This document shows positions 36,363-46,179 of a DNA stretch of 64,000 nucleotides, piece by piece. Under the pieces are notes generated by a model. The model had not been told where the DNA came from. It made no database searches and saw nothing but the letters and a program-made list of their open reading frames with translations. This stretch comes from Spinacia oleracea (taxonomy: Eukaryota > Streptophyta > Magnoliopsida > Caryophyllales > Amaranthaceae), in contig NC_079488.1 of NCBI RefSeq assembly GCF_020520425.1, positions 86,347,285 to 86,411,284 on the forward strand, in the 5' to 3' direction. Position 1 is the stretch's first letter. Each line of letters starts with the position of its first letter. A program made the translations under genes and the position numbers.

Positions 36363-36545
36363 GTAAAATCCGAAGGATAAAACCGAGCCGAAGGTAAAAA
36401 TCCGAAGGATAAAACCGAACCGAAGGTAAAAATCCGAAGGTAAAATCCGAAGGTAAAATCCGAGCCGAAGGTAAAAATCCGAAGGATAAAACCGAGCCGA
36501 AGGTAAAAATCGGAAGGTAAAAATCCGAAGGTAAAATCCGAGCCG
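36355..36545 (+). repeat. Short GAAGGTAAAATCC tandem array
   Basis: Tandem, variable copies of CCGAAGGTAAAA / CCGAAGGATAAAACCGAGC directly follow the 154-bp array. They reuse its GAGCCGAAGGTAAAA junction motif, so they look like slippage products of it. Confidence 0.85.
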
Positions 36546-36677
36546 AGATTACAACTCGAACCGATGTTACAATCCGAGTCGAGGTTAAAATTCTGAGCTG
36601 AAATTGAGTTTCACTTGGAAGTGATCAAAATCAAAACCCAACCCATTTTTCAAATAGAATTGGGCCTGGGGGGCATT

Positions 36678-37011
36678 TGTTGGGGTGTTAAAATGGGCCC
36701 ACCATTTTAACCCAAAAGCCAATAAAACCCACTCAAGCCCAATATCCCTTACAAGGCCTCAAAGGCCCAACAAAGGCACTATATATACCCCTCAAAGGGC
36801 AAGGTAAAGGGGATTCTCTAACCCTAGAGAAGCCACCCTACTCTCTCTCTCCCCTAAACACCTCATTTTATACATCAATTGTACTGACTTGAGCGTCGGA
36901 GGCTCCGCCTCGGGGACCCCCCCTTGGCCCGGAGTTCATCTTGCAGGCACCGCACGAGACCGGAACTCAAGATACCAAGGACGCTCCTACTATCGTATCA
37001 ACCCCGAAACA
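36678..37011 (+). repeat. 3' LTR of the 4.0-kb element
   Basis: 334 bp, a direct repeat of 33001-33331, preceded by the polypurine tract GGGCCTGGGGGGCA and followed by the ACATT target duplication. Confidence 0.93.
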
Positions 37012-37016
37012 ACATT

Positions 37017-38193
37017 AATTGTATAACCCACATGTATAAACAAAGTAAAAGTTCATTGAACAAGAATTAGTGATTACAATTTTTAGAAACAATTCTTAAG
37101 TCGATTGTTACATTTCTCTATCTATGATACATCGATACAAAATTATTAAAATTTGCCAAATAAAATTTCTTTCAACGTGGGACACAGGTTTTTCCCCAAC
37201 AAAAACAAGAGTACTTAAAACATGCTTTGGTATGAGGGCGAGGAGGCTCATCTAAGAGATGTGTTTTCAAACATATATCTGAGGGATAGGCGGTAATTTT
37301 ACCATTATTTTGAAATTTTTGAGTACCATATTTGAAAAATGAACACCATTTTTAAACTTCTAAGTACCATGTTCGATCTTCTAATTACTTCATCCGTACC
37401 GGAATACTCGCAACGGTTTGAATTTTTGCACTATTAACATAATTCACTTTGATCCTATTTTATGTATAGTATATTTAGAATACTTTGTGAGTAGTTGTTT
37501 TACTTGGGAATGGGTTCAAGCCATTGATGAGCTTATGAACCTATAAATTGAACATGGGGTTTTCACTTTGTATGATTTGGTTGATTGATTTGGTACTTAA
37601 TGAATGCTTGCTTTATTGGCCATCATAAAGGCATCATTTAGGTACCCTTAGTAAAGGATCGAAAGATGAAGTTAATGGTTGCCTCAAATCGATCAATAGA
37701 CTTGGAGGACCATGAAAATAAGGACTACATAGTCTAGGGGACTTTGTTTGATTGTTATGTTCATCTTGTCTATGGATATGCTTAGTTGAATGGCTTAGCC
37801 ATGAAAATAGGTCTTTGGTTGGAGATTAGGCCAATCTAACTAGCTTGAAAGAGTAGTTGGGGTACCCTTGGATGAACGATTCCCCTCATTTGATCCCCTT
37901 TGTTTCTTTCTCATTTTGATTGCTTGTTTTGTGAATTATTTGATAGTTGGATACCCTTTCTCAAGGTCCTTTTTTAATTGTTGTTCGTTTTAACCCTAAA
38001 ATCATCACCCCAAAATAGACTTGGCCTAGCTTATCATATGCCAATATTTTATCGATGTTCCCCTTAGTTCGTGTGGGTCTACCCTTGCTTTCCCTTCCTA
38101 CCCATTAGAGAGACCAAGTTAGGTTTTTTATTTTTTGGTAGGCTTGACGACGGTCCTATCAATTGTGTAAGGGGATAAAATGAAATATTTGTA
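37017..38193. other. Spacer with a truncated MITE
   Basis: No gene is seen. From about 37387 to 37475 lies the left half of the 16162/48588 MITE family (CATCCGTACCGGAATACTCG, then AACATAATTCACTTTGATCC). Its right end is missing. The remainder (37480-38190) is unassigned. Confidence 0.55.
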
Positions 38194-38486
38194 CTCCCTC
38201 CGTTTTTTAATGTTAGTCCCCTTTCTTAATTGAGTTGTTCTTTTTTATTAGTCCCATTTGGAATCTTTCCTTATTTGTCTAACATTTATCACCTTCATAC
38301 CCTTATAAATATCACAAAGGCCCACTTGTTTACTCCCTCGTAAAAAAAAATTCCCCATTAAACCCCCCAATTATTTCTCCTTCGTACTCACATGGGGCAT
38401 ATTCAATTGAAAATCACGTGACAATTGTACTTTTGTTGGATTTTCTTTGATTTCAAAAGGGACTAACATTCAAGAACAGAAAGAGT
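38194..38486. mobile_element. Stowaway-like MITE (TTAGTCCC family)
   Basis: The left end CTCCCTCCGTTTTTTAATGT follows TA. The right end GGGACTAACATTCAAGAACA..AAAGAGT is its imperfect inverse. Length is about 293 bp. Confidence 0.7.
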
Positions 38487-39050
38487 GGTTAAATTTATTT
38501 ATAAGGAGTGCAAGAAAGATGAGAGGTTGATAACTTATTTTGATGAGATGTTTAGTTTTCTCATACTTTTTGTAGTTAAGAATTTAAAAAAACTATTAAC
38601 TTATGTGAAGTAAGTACTCTGTTTATTGTAATTGTTATGGATTTTTAGTTGATTATACAATTAAAATAAGCTTATTAAGTTATGGTTATTTATTTGTATG
38701 TTTTTGTTATGTGTGTTTTTTGAATTGTTTATTCTTTTTTTCATTTTTATATGAGTGTCTTTTGAATTTTTTCTATTTTATAATTAGTGAACATAATGGA
38801 GAAAAGGATAGAGTGAAGAGCTGATGACACATATAGTCGCCTATGATTACAATTTTTAAATATCAGATATAGATTCCTAGAAATTTAGGGGCAATGATGA
38901 AATATACCGATGATTGATAAATGAGGAGGTTATGAATATAATTTTTCTTATTTTAAATTATTAGTATGGCGACTCTTGAAATTTGTCTTTAGGAAATATG
39001 CAAAATCTAAATTATTAGACCTGACTTAGAATCGAATTGGCCCAACAATT
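38487..39050. other. AT-rich spacer
   Basis: I see no gene, splice structure or clear repeat in this stretch. Confidence 0.5.
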
Positions 39051-39803
39051 AGGGGTATTCATCGGTCTAAACTCGGACCGGACGGATCCGGACCAGATCG
39101 AAGATCGAAATTTGATAATTTAAGACCGGACAAATTCGGACTGGACCGAAAAAATCAGTCAAAACCCGGATCGGACCGGTTCGGACCGCTTGTAGACCTA
39201 TTTCTATATATTTTTTATAAAAATTATGGTAAAAAAGAAAAAATATATATAAAAAAACTAATCGTTTAAGGCTTTTTTGAAAGTTAAAATAAAATATATC
39301 ACAATATAGTAATATGTACAACATATTAAAGGAGAGAATTAAATTTTTGAATATGTTATATTATATTTTCTCTGTTCTTATTTACATGACACAATGGGGT
39401 TTTAAACACTATTCACACAAACACCTTTGACTTCCTTTTGTGGTTTATACATAAGAAAAAACATAGTCGTGTGGGGTCTTACTAGATTCGTATCAGTAAA
39501 TATTATTTAAATATCAACTTTTTATAATTTTTTTCGATACACAATTAGAGATATTGATGTTTGAAATCGTGCATTGGCAAAGGTGCCTAAATAATTGTGT
39601 CATTTAAAAAAGAACGGAAGAAGTATTTTATTAAGGAAAAATCGATCTGGTCCAAAAACGAGTTTTGAGCCGGACCAGACCGAAGACCCGAAATTGATAT
39701 TTCTCGACCCGAAGACCGGATCGATTGCCTTCGATCCAGTCCGGTCTGAATAGGCCCGGTCCGATTCATTTTTTCGATCCGGACCAATTTTTACACACCC
39801 CTA
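39051..39803. mobile_element. GGACCGG-rich MITE with a nested MITE
   Basis: The outer element has ends AGGGGTATTCATCGGTC and a right end ...TTTTTACACACCCCT. Both arms are loaded with CCGGACC / GGTCCGG motifs, so the arms can pair. It is interrupted at 39366-39623 by a second element. Confidence 0.6.
39366..39623. mobile_element. Stowaway-like MITE nested inside 39051-39803
   Basis: The left end TTTTCTCTGTTCTTATTTAC and right end AAAAAAGAACGGAAGAAG are inverted repeats, flanked by TA. GACACAATGGGG near the left pairs with AATTGTGTCATTT near the right. Confidence 0.65.
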
Positions 39804-39971
39804 CCAACAATAATGTGTCTCTTAATAATTATTTATCATAATAAATTAATAAGGGCATTGTCAAATAGATCGAGTATGACTTGGCCAAAACCCAAAATCA
39901 GAACTGAACCGATGGTAGCCAAACGGAACGGCTCGATTGCCACATGTACTTGAAATCGTTTTTGAAAGATA

Positions 39972-40556
39972 CTCCCTCCGTCCCGGAATACTCGACCCGG
40001 TTTGACCGGCACAGAGTTTAAGGGACTTGAATTGACTTATTTAATTTAATAGGTAGTACTACCTCCGTTTCAAAAAGAGCTTTACACTTACTATTTGCAC
40101 GAACTCCAATGCAATATTTAACTACTAATATATCCAATTTCGTATGTGAAAAAATTATAAAAAATTGATATTCTGAAAATACATCCGGAGACCAATCTAA
40201 CAAGATCTTATATGTAACATTTTAATATATATAATGATGAGAATTTACGGTCAAAGTTTTTATAATTTAGACACATTTTCCAAAGGGTAAAGAACATTCT
40301 GAAACGGAGGTAATAGTTGATAGTGGGGTGTTATTTTAATGTAGTTAGTGGGAGGTGGGTTAAGAGGTGGGGTTGGGGGAGAGTAGAGGTTGAATTTTTA
40401 ATTATTTTTTGTATGGAGTAGGGGGTAGGTGGGTTAATAGGGGTGGAGTGAGAAATAATATAATATTGTTAGAATATTTCCATTTTTAGAAACAAGTCAA
40501 GTATTAAGGGACGACCCGATAAGAAAAACAGGTCAAGTATTTCGGGACGGAGGGAG
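39972..40556. mobile_element. Stowaway-type MITE carrying a nested MITE
   Basis: The ends CTCCCTCCGTCCCGGAATAC and GTATTTCGGGACGGAGGGAG are perfect inverted repeats with TA on both sides. An independent element (40059-40313) is inserted inside. Confidence 0.85.
40059..40313. mobile_element. Nested MITE (CTACCTCCGTTTC family)
   Basis: The left CTACCTCCGTTTCAAAAAGA and right TTCTGAAACGGAGGTA ends are inverted repeats. It is the same family as 29212-29443, so this family was active after the 39972 insertion. Confidence 0.8.
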
Positions 40557-40589
40557 TATCTAAAAACGTGTACAATTGTTGATAGATAG

Positions 40590-41560
40590 CGTATAATCCA
40601 AAGAGACCATATTCTCCAAATCTATTTAACAAATGGTGGAAAACAAAACTTGGCTAAAGAATCCATCTAGTACAACTCATTACTCAACTTTTCCGATGGA
40701 AGATGTCTTAACTCACATACAAGCTACACGAGGTAGTCTACATCGCTCGTTACCAGCGATAAACTGACCACACACCCACCCTAAAAAAAAAATATATTGG
40801 AAAAGATGGTCCATCCTTAAATAAATGTGTGCAAGTGTTGCTAACTTGTTATATACTGTCAACGGTAATATAAGTTTTGTCATTGTTGTATATATACTGT
40901 CATTATTGTATTAAAATACGGTAAAAGTATGTATACAAGTGTTATATAAGTATTATCATCGTTTGCATAAATACTGTCATTGTTGTATTAAAATATTGTC
41001 ATTGTTGTATTAATTACTGTCATATATATTGTCGATACTTAGTACTTTGTTTGACTTTTCAACTCATAAAGCGAAAATAAATTTACCCCGAGTATGGGGT
41101 CAGTTTGTCGCTGATGACCAACGATGTAGCCTGCCTCCAAGCTACACTCATTATAAAATGGTTATGAGCGTGGGCCTTTTATTCATAATTAACCCTTACA
41201 TTTCTGAATGAATTTAACACGGAGTAATTTATTTTATTTTTTGAGGGAAACACGGAGTAATTAATTAAATTAGATTTCGTGCACAAACGCATATCTAAAA
41301 TATCCGTACTATTTTTTCTATAAAAATGTTTAACTGATATAATATGCAAATTTTATCCCACTACGTATTACATATTTTATATTTTTAATATGCTAATTTG
41401 ACCAAAGTAAACAAATTATCCATTCGATTACCAAAATTATTTTAATCAAATTAGTGGTATCTATTGTTTGTCATATTCTATGTTCCGGTAATTTTTTCCT
41501 ATACATAAACAATCTGTAAAAGATAATAAAAATAAAAAAAGAAATAAAGTAGATACATTA
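40590..41560. repeat. Segmental duplication block, copy near pseudogene B (left part)
   Basis: AGAGACCATATTCTCCAAAT.. through AAGATGTCTTAACTCACATA (about 40590-40740) matches 29565-29690. The rest holds degenerate ACTGTCATTGTTGTATTAAA repeats (40850-41030) and no gene. Confidence 0.6.
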
Positions 41561-42290
41561 CTCCCTCCGTATTTTTATAAGAGTCACATGTTAACCAACA
41601 CAAGTATTAAGGAAGCAAAGTTGAATTTGATCTCTATTATATAAGTGAAAAACTGAGGTTATTTTAGGAAATCCACTTTTGGTGTCCCCATTGGATTACT
41701 AAACTACCCTCTACAATTTATTAAAAAACTGATTGTTTATTGATTATAAAACTGAAATGTTCCTTTATCAAAACAATTAATTCTGTTTTACCGGCCAGCC
41801 ATTTCAATCTCTCTCCTTCCACACTTCGTAACCTCCAAAATTAGGGGTTTTCCATCTACTCTCTCTTATCTCCATGCTAAATCCCAAATTAGGAAGTCTA
41901 ATTGAAAGATGGAATAATTGAAAGATGATTTGATCTTGATTTTACAGTATGTTTGCTTAAGAGGATTAAGTTCGTTTTTTTTTATAGTCGCACGCATCGC
42001 GTGCATATAATACTAGTATAATAATAATGCAAGTGGATAGTTGACAATAAAGAAATATAAAAAAAACAAGTGGAGTGTAAAAGTTACCAAAAATGGAATT
42101 ATTTATGATTTAAATGAGTTCATGGGAAAGTACTCTGTAAAAAATAATAAATAATTGAGTAATGAGTGTAAAAGTTACAAAAAATGGAGTTGTGACTCAT
42201 AAAAAAATATGCCTAAAAATTGTAATTGTGACTCATAAAGAAATATGTTCGAAAGTAATAATTACGACTCCTAAAATAATGAGAAGGGAG
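41561..42290. mobile_element. Stowaway-type MITE split by a Helitron
   Basis: The left end CTCCCTCCGTATTTTTATAA and right end TAATGAGAAGGGAG lie between TA dinucleotides. Removing the inner Helitron leaves about 344 bp. The GAGTCACATGTTAACC terminus matches the MITE at 43104-43400 in reverse orientation. Confidence 0.7.
41631..42016 (+). mobile_element. Non-autonomous Helitron 2, nested in a MITE
   Basis: It starts TCTCTATTATATAAGTG and ends CTAG, between A and T. A hairpin GCACGC-ATC-GCGTGC (41990-42004) ends 8 nt before the CTAG. The start and the AAATCCACTTTTGGTGTCC segment are shared with the element at 49929-50274. At 386 bp it has no coding capacity. Confidence 0.88.
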
Positions 42291-42348
42291 TATATTTTTG
42301 GCAAGAAAATTTTACATCTAAAAAACAACTAACTAAAAATATACAATA

Positions 42349-42490
42349 TGGTTAATCAGGTTGCACTTTCTTAGCTACATTATTGATCCAAATAATGTTG
42401 AGTTGGTATAATGTTCTTTCTTTAAGAAGAGAGGAATTTCACGTGCTTTATAAAGCTTTTAAAATTGCATTGAGGATTTCCTTTATTGTA
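42349..42490. repeat. Segmental duplication block, copy near pseudogene B (right part)
   Basis: GGTTAATCAGGTTGCACTTT, ACATTATTGATCCAAA and GAGGATTTCCTTTATTGTA align with 29789-29945. The MITE plus Helitron at 41561-42290 separates it from the left part of the block. Confidence 0.75.
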
Positions 42491-42618
42491 TAGGAAAATT
42501 TGCGAACAAGTAACTTTTAGTTTATCAATTTTGTGAACAGTTTTTGTTCATGTTTTTTTTTCCACCACTAAGTATATTTTTTGTTTCTGAAATATAACAC
42601 TTGATTGTTTTCTCAATA

Positions 42619-42899
42619 CTCCCTCTATATTTATTTAAGGGATACACTTGTCTTTTTCGGCCGTATTTATTTAAGAGATACACTTTCCATTTTTAGTAAC
42701 TTATTAACCCCACCATCTAATTAAATAATCTATTTACACCCCACCCACACCTCCATACCTTAAAATGGCATGGTCCCTACTTATTTTACTTATTAAAATA
42801 TCTACCCAACCCTACTTGTTTTATTACTTTATTTCATTTAATTTTTTTTTTAATATCCATACCCGACCAAGTGTATCTCTTAAATAAATACGGAGGGAG
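42619..42899. mobile_element. Stowaway-type MITE with flanking ATAACACTTGATTGTTT repeats
   Basis: The 281-bp element starts CTCCCTCTATATTTATTTAA and ends TTAAATAAATACGGAGGGAG with TA on both sides. ATAACACTTGATTGTTT occurs just outside both ends (42593-42610 and 42901-42918). Its left half matches the broken copy near 15411. Confidence 0.85.
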
Positions 42900-43103
42900 T
42901 ATAACACTTGATTGTTTCCTAATCATATCAAGTGACTTAAAGCGTATTCTGCTCATTTATGTCTGAGCATTCCACATAAACCGTTTTTATTTAATGGGAG
43001 CTTGTGAATTTGTATTAAAAAATTTATGAAAAGCGTGTGTCGTGTGACTCTAAATAAGGAAAGAATCTTCCAATTGTACGCAGTTGTCGTAAATTGTATC
43101 CTA

Positions 43104-43400
43104 CTTCCTCTCTATTTTTTTTAGTCCCAATTATTATTTCCGACCGTATTTTTACAAGGGTCATAAATTTATTTTTTGTTAACTTTTACCCACACCCCTC
43201 AATTACTTTATTTTTTATTTTTTTATAAGTCCTTTAAATCATAAATAATTTCATTTCTGATAACTTTTACGCCGTATTTGTTTTTTAATATTTCTTTATT
43301 GTCAACTATTCCACTTACATGGTTATTATATCAAATCCAACTATGTTTCCTTAATACTTACACCGGTCAACATGTGACTCTTACAAAAATACAAAGGAAG
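43104..43400. mobile_element. Stowaway-type MITE, reverse copy of the 41561 family
   Basis: The ends CTTCCTCTCTATTTTTTTTA and TACAAAAATACAAAGGAAG are inverted and flanked by TA. The right half ACACCGGTCAACATGTGACT is the inverse of the left end of 41561-42290. Confidence 0.7.
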
Positions 43401-43613
43401 TACAATATTTCACCTAAGACGAGTGAGTTGTGATTTGTGATATGTGAAGAACACATCCATGCATATATTCCAAACCACAATCTGTAGCTTTGTATTAAAG
43501 AATTTATGATAGAATTAATTAATATTTAAAGAAGATAAAGATATTAATTAACACGAGCAGTACGTGGTTGAAAAAATTACAAGAGTTGCTAAGGAAATTG
43601 ATGATGAAGCATA

Positions 43614-43654
43614 GCAATAAGCAATAAGCAATAAGCAATAAGCAATAAGCAATT
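43614..43654. repeat. AATAAGC heptanucleotide microsatellite
   Basis: About six copies of AATAAGC in the 3' flank of pseudogene B. They create alternate in-frame shadows on both strands. Confidence 0.9.
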
Positions 43655-44153
43655 TCCAAAGTGAAATAATAATAATTAAATGAATCAAGTAATAATTGAG
43701 AAAAGGAGAAGACGAGAAGCAATAATAAACGATAAGATTGAAGCAATGATAGAGTTAAAAGGGTTGATATCCAAGGAAGAGGAAGCGCCATTTGATCTCT
43801 TTGAATTTGAACCTCTCCCACTGCACGCCCGGCCCCTCCATGTCCTCCTTCTCTTCCGATCCCCCGCTTTTCTTCGAATTGTAATCTATTTTATCATCAC
43901 TAGCGCTTCCATTATTATTCTCAATTCTCTCTTGCTCTTCATTATATTTCTTGCTCAAACTCAATCTCAAACTCAAACTCAATCTCAATCTCAATCTCAA
44001 TCTCAATCTCAATCTCAATCTCAATCTCGTCTCATTTGAACCTTTAAGTTGTAGTAACACTTTCACTGTAGGAGATTTGGACAAAGTGGCAGATGAATTT
44101 AACGTCAGTAAACAAATAAAGATGAGGAGCAATGAAAGATTTTGTAGATTCAT
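43630..44153 (-). pseudogene. Pseudogene B of the secreted Gly/Arg-rich family, intronless
   Basis: From 44153 on the - strand it reads MNLQNLSLLLIFICLLTLNS, closely matching exon 1 of gene A, and continues with no intron into VLLQLKGSNETRL where A has its intron. An expanded (CTCAAT)n tract (about 43967-44032) turns the middle into Arg-Leu dipeptides. Homology to A's second half then jumps frame twice: KIDYNSKK, then KRGIGREGGHGGAGRA, then GRGSNSKRSNGASSS with NPFNSIIASILSFIIASRLLL. As sequenced, the first frame ends at 43755 in unrelated sequence. The gene is therefore broken by at least two frameshifts, unless these are assembly errors around the microsatellite. The 5' flank keeps the CTGATTGGTTC element seen upstream of A. 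Confidence 0.75.
43965..44033. repeat. CTCAAT hexanucleotide microsatellite inside pseudogene B
   Basis: Nine or more CTCAAT units with some CTCAAA variants. Because the unit is a multiple of 3 it encodes dipeptide runs in every frame (Ser-Gln or Leu-Asn on +, Arg-Leu on -). None of these should be read as a real protein domain. Confidence 0.9.
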
Positions 44154-44273
44154 TTTTGGTCTTGCAATTGCTCTTTCTAAGGGATAGTTGATGTGTACAA
44201 TACTTGGCCTCCTACGTGGGGAAGGAACCAATCAGATGTTATATGGAGTACAAGCCAGGGTAAGCAACTAAAC

Positions 44274-44368
44274 ATATTGTTTACTGCGGATCGGAGTATG
44301 TTTTATACAATAATAATAATAATACTTATTTGGTTGATTACAATAATATTGTTTACTGCGGATCGGAG
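44274..44368. repeat. Direct repeat ATATTGTTTACTGCGGATCG
   Basis: ATATTGTTTACTGCGGATCG plus GAG occurs at 44274-44296 and 44346-44368. They enclose an ATA-rich microsatellite. This looks like a small insertion-linked duplication. Confidence 0.7.
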
Positions 44369-44399
44369 ATATTAGATTCACTAACAAGCTACGATTATC

Positions 44400-46047
44400 A
44401 AATAAGAGATCAAGAAAGAGGAAGCTAGGGGATTGGGGATTAGCATAGGTTCATTAGGAAAAGGCGAAGGTTTTACAAGTTTAACATTGCAAGGACATGA
44501 AAAAGTGGGAGCAAACCATATTTATAGCAATCAACACCTTTCGGATAAACGCATTAGTCGTCTAATCTCAATGGCATGCTTTCGCATTACCTCATAACTA
44601 GAGAGATTCACTAAATCAACAAGCTAGCCCATATGTCTTAACTAATTCTCAATTTCTTGACGAACTAGCAACAAGCACTTCAATCAACCAACTATCTTAG
44701 CATTTGCAACTACTAAGCTAGCGCGCAAGACATGAAAATCCAAATCATCATATCACAATTTAATCACAACATTGACATGAATTCCCTTATAATTTCCAAA
44801 TTGCTCCCCAAGTGTCACCCCTACCCCTAGCAATGAATTACTCAAGAGCCATGGAAATAACAATCAAGCTAAGTAGAGAAATCAAACAATTAATCATGCT
44901 AATTAATCAAAAACGAAATTAAAGCAACCAAATCAATCAAACATATTTTTGGGGTTTTCTCAATATGAAGGAAAGCACAAGATTAAGGAGAAATAAATTT
45001 ACTATGAAGCTTCAATTGTTTTGCACTTGGATTGGATCTTCAAAAGCAATAAAACAAGGCCTAAGTGTTTCTCTCTCTAAACTCTAGGAAATCTGAAAAG
45101 TAGAACAATAATGGAATCCCCAAAAGTTGGGGGAAAAATGAGTATTTATACTCTTTCCTAATTAATAAGGACAAAGTAAGCTACAAAATCAAGAAATCTG
45201 GACGTTGGTGTCGGCGTACAAAGAGGGTTAAGGCGCATCAAAATGGGTATGCAAGGGCGCACTCAAACTTGGTGTGGGCGCACAACTTAAGTGAGAGAAA
45301 GCTACGAATGCCAAAACTCGATAATTGTGCGGGGGCACCAAATAAGGTGCGGGCGCATGTTTCAAGGCGCATATGAAAAATTGGAAACTCAGCTGCGGAG
45401 ACCGGTGCGGGTGCACCTTGCTGGAAGGCTCAAAATGACAAAATACAATAGCTTCTGAAAATTTTCTACAGTGGTGCTTCCCTTCGTGTACGGGCGCATA
45501 ACTTTTGGTGCGGGAGCAATGTTGATAAATTCTTAAAACTCCTGTATGAGCTTGTTCGGGCGCTTATAATTTGGTGCGGGCCCGATCGGGCCAAATTCCG
45601 CCCGATCGGGCGGTTGCGAAAAGCTCAACTCACAGCCCAGGATGACCGCCCGACTCGGACCGGGCGAAGCCCGCCCGATCGGGCGCGCGTTGACGACTTC
45701 AGTTTCCTTTTATTTCGCCCGATATTATCATTTCGCCCTCAGCTCAAAGGGCGATTTGCAGAAGTCATCATCCTTCGCCCATATCACCGAGTCTAACTCC
45801 CGGGGCTCAACCGTAAGCATCTATGGCTCCCGAAAGTCGACGATAGTTGTCCCGAACTTTCTCGGGCTCGTGTAGTGGCCTAAATCACCATGAAACGGGT
45901 CTAAAAAGACCAATTTCTCACTAAGTAATCTGAAACTCAAGGCACACTCAATAACACAGATTAATACTAAAAACGGCTCCTAAGAGCTCATTTGATGCAT
46001 AAATACTAAGGGACGGGGGTAAAACTCTATATAAAACACACATATCA
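44400..46047 (-). mobile_element. Athila/Tat-like LTR remnant (3' LTR)
   Basis: On the - strand the right edge reads AGCTTGGGGGAGTT then TGATATGTGTG. This is the polypurine-tract / LTR-start arrangement of Athila-type Ty3/gypsy elements. A TATAAATACTC promoter follows about 900 bp in (- strand, near 45145), with a CT-rich leader after it. The U3 part contains GTGCGGGCGCA repeats and three GCCCGATCGGGC palindromes. The left boundary near 44400 is a guess. No coding part is present except a short scrap up to about 46178, where LINE sequence begins. Confidence 0.5.
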
Positions 46048-46179
46048 AACTCCCCCAAGCTAGATCCTTGCTTGTCCCTAAGCAAGGAAATCATCGATGA
46101 ATACAAGATCAACTTCACCCCTAACATATTTCAAAACGAAAGACACAATTCAAGGAAAAATTCAACGAGCATGCATCAA

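Larger units (their letters stand above)
33001..37011 (+). mobile_element. Complete non-autonomous LTR retrotransposon (Tat-like), 4.0 kb
   Basis: Two nearly identical LTRs (33001-33331 and 36678-37011, about four differences seen) begin TGTTGGG and end CGAAACA. The target duplication ACATT is present at 32996-33000 and 37012-37016. The primer-binding site right after the 5' LTR reads TTTGGCGCCGTCTGTGGGG, and the polypurine tract before the 3' LTR reads GGGCCTGGGGGGCA. A TATATATA promoter lies at about 33101 inside the LTR. The interior has no gag, protease, RT or integrase. It is rich in CCGAAGCTC / CCGAGCTC motifs (33840-35000) and then tandem repeats. High LTR identity means recent insertion; it must have been mobilised by another element. 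Confidence 0.93.

Noticed and set aside
35880..36397. Three overlapping-phase open frames encoding identical 77-residue peptides
   Set aside because: They arise from the 154-bp period; each ends and restarts in a shifted frame and has no gene context.
43680..44187. Long Ser-Gln or Leu-Asn repeat open frames on the + strand over pseudogene B
   Set aside because: They are frames of the CTCAAT microsatellite; the - strand homology to gene A explains the locus.
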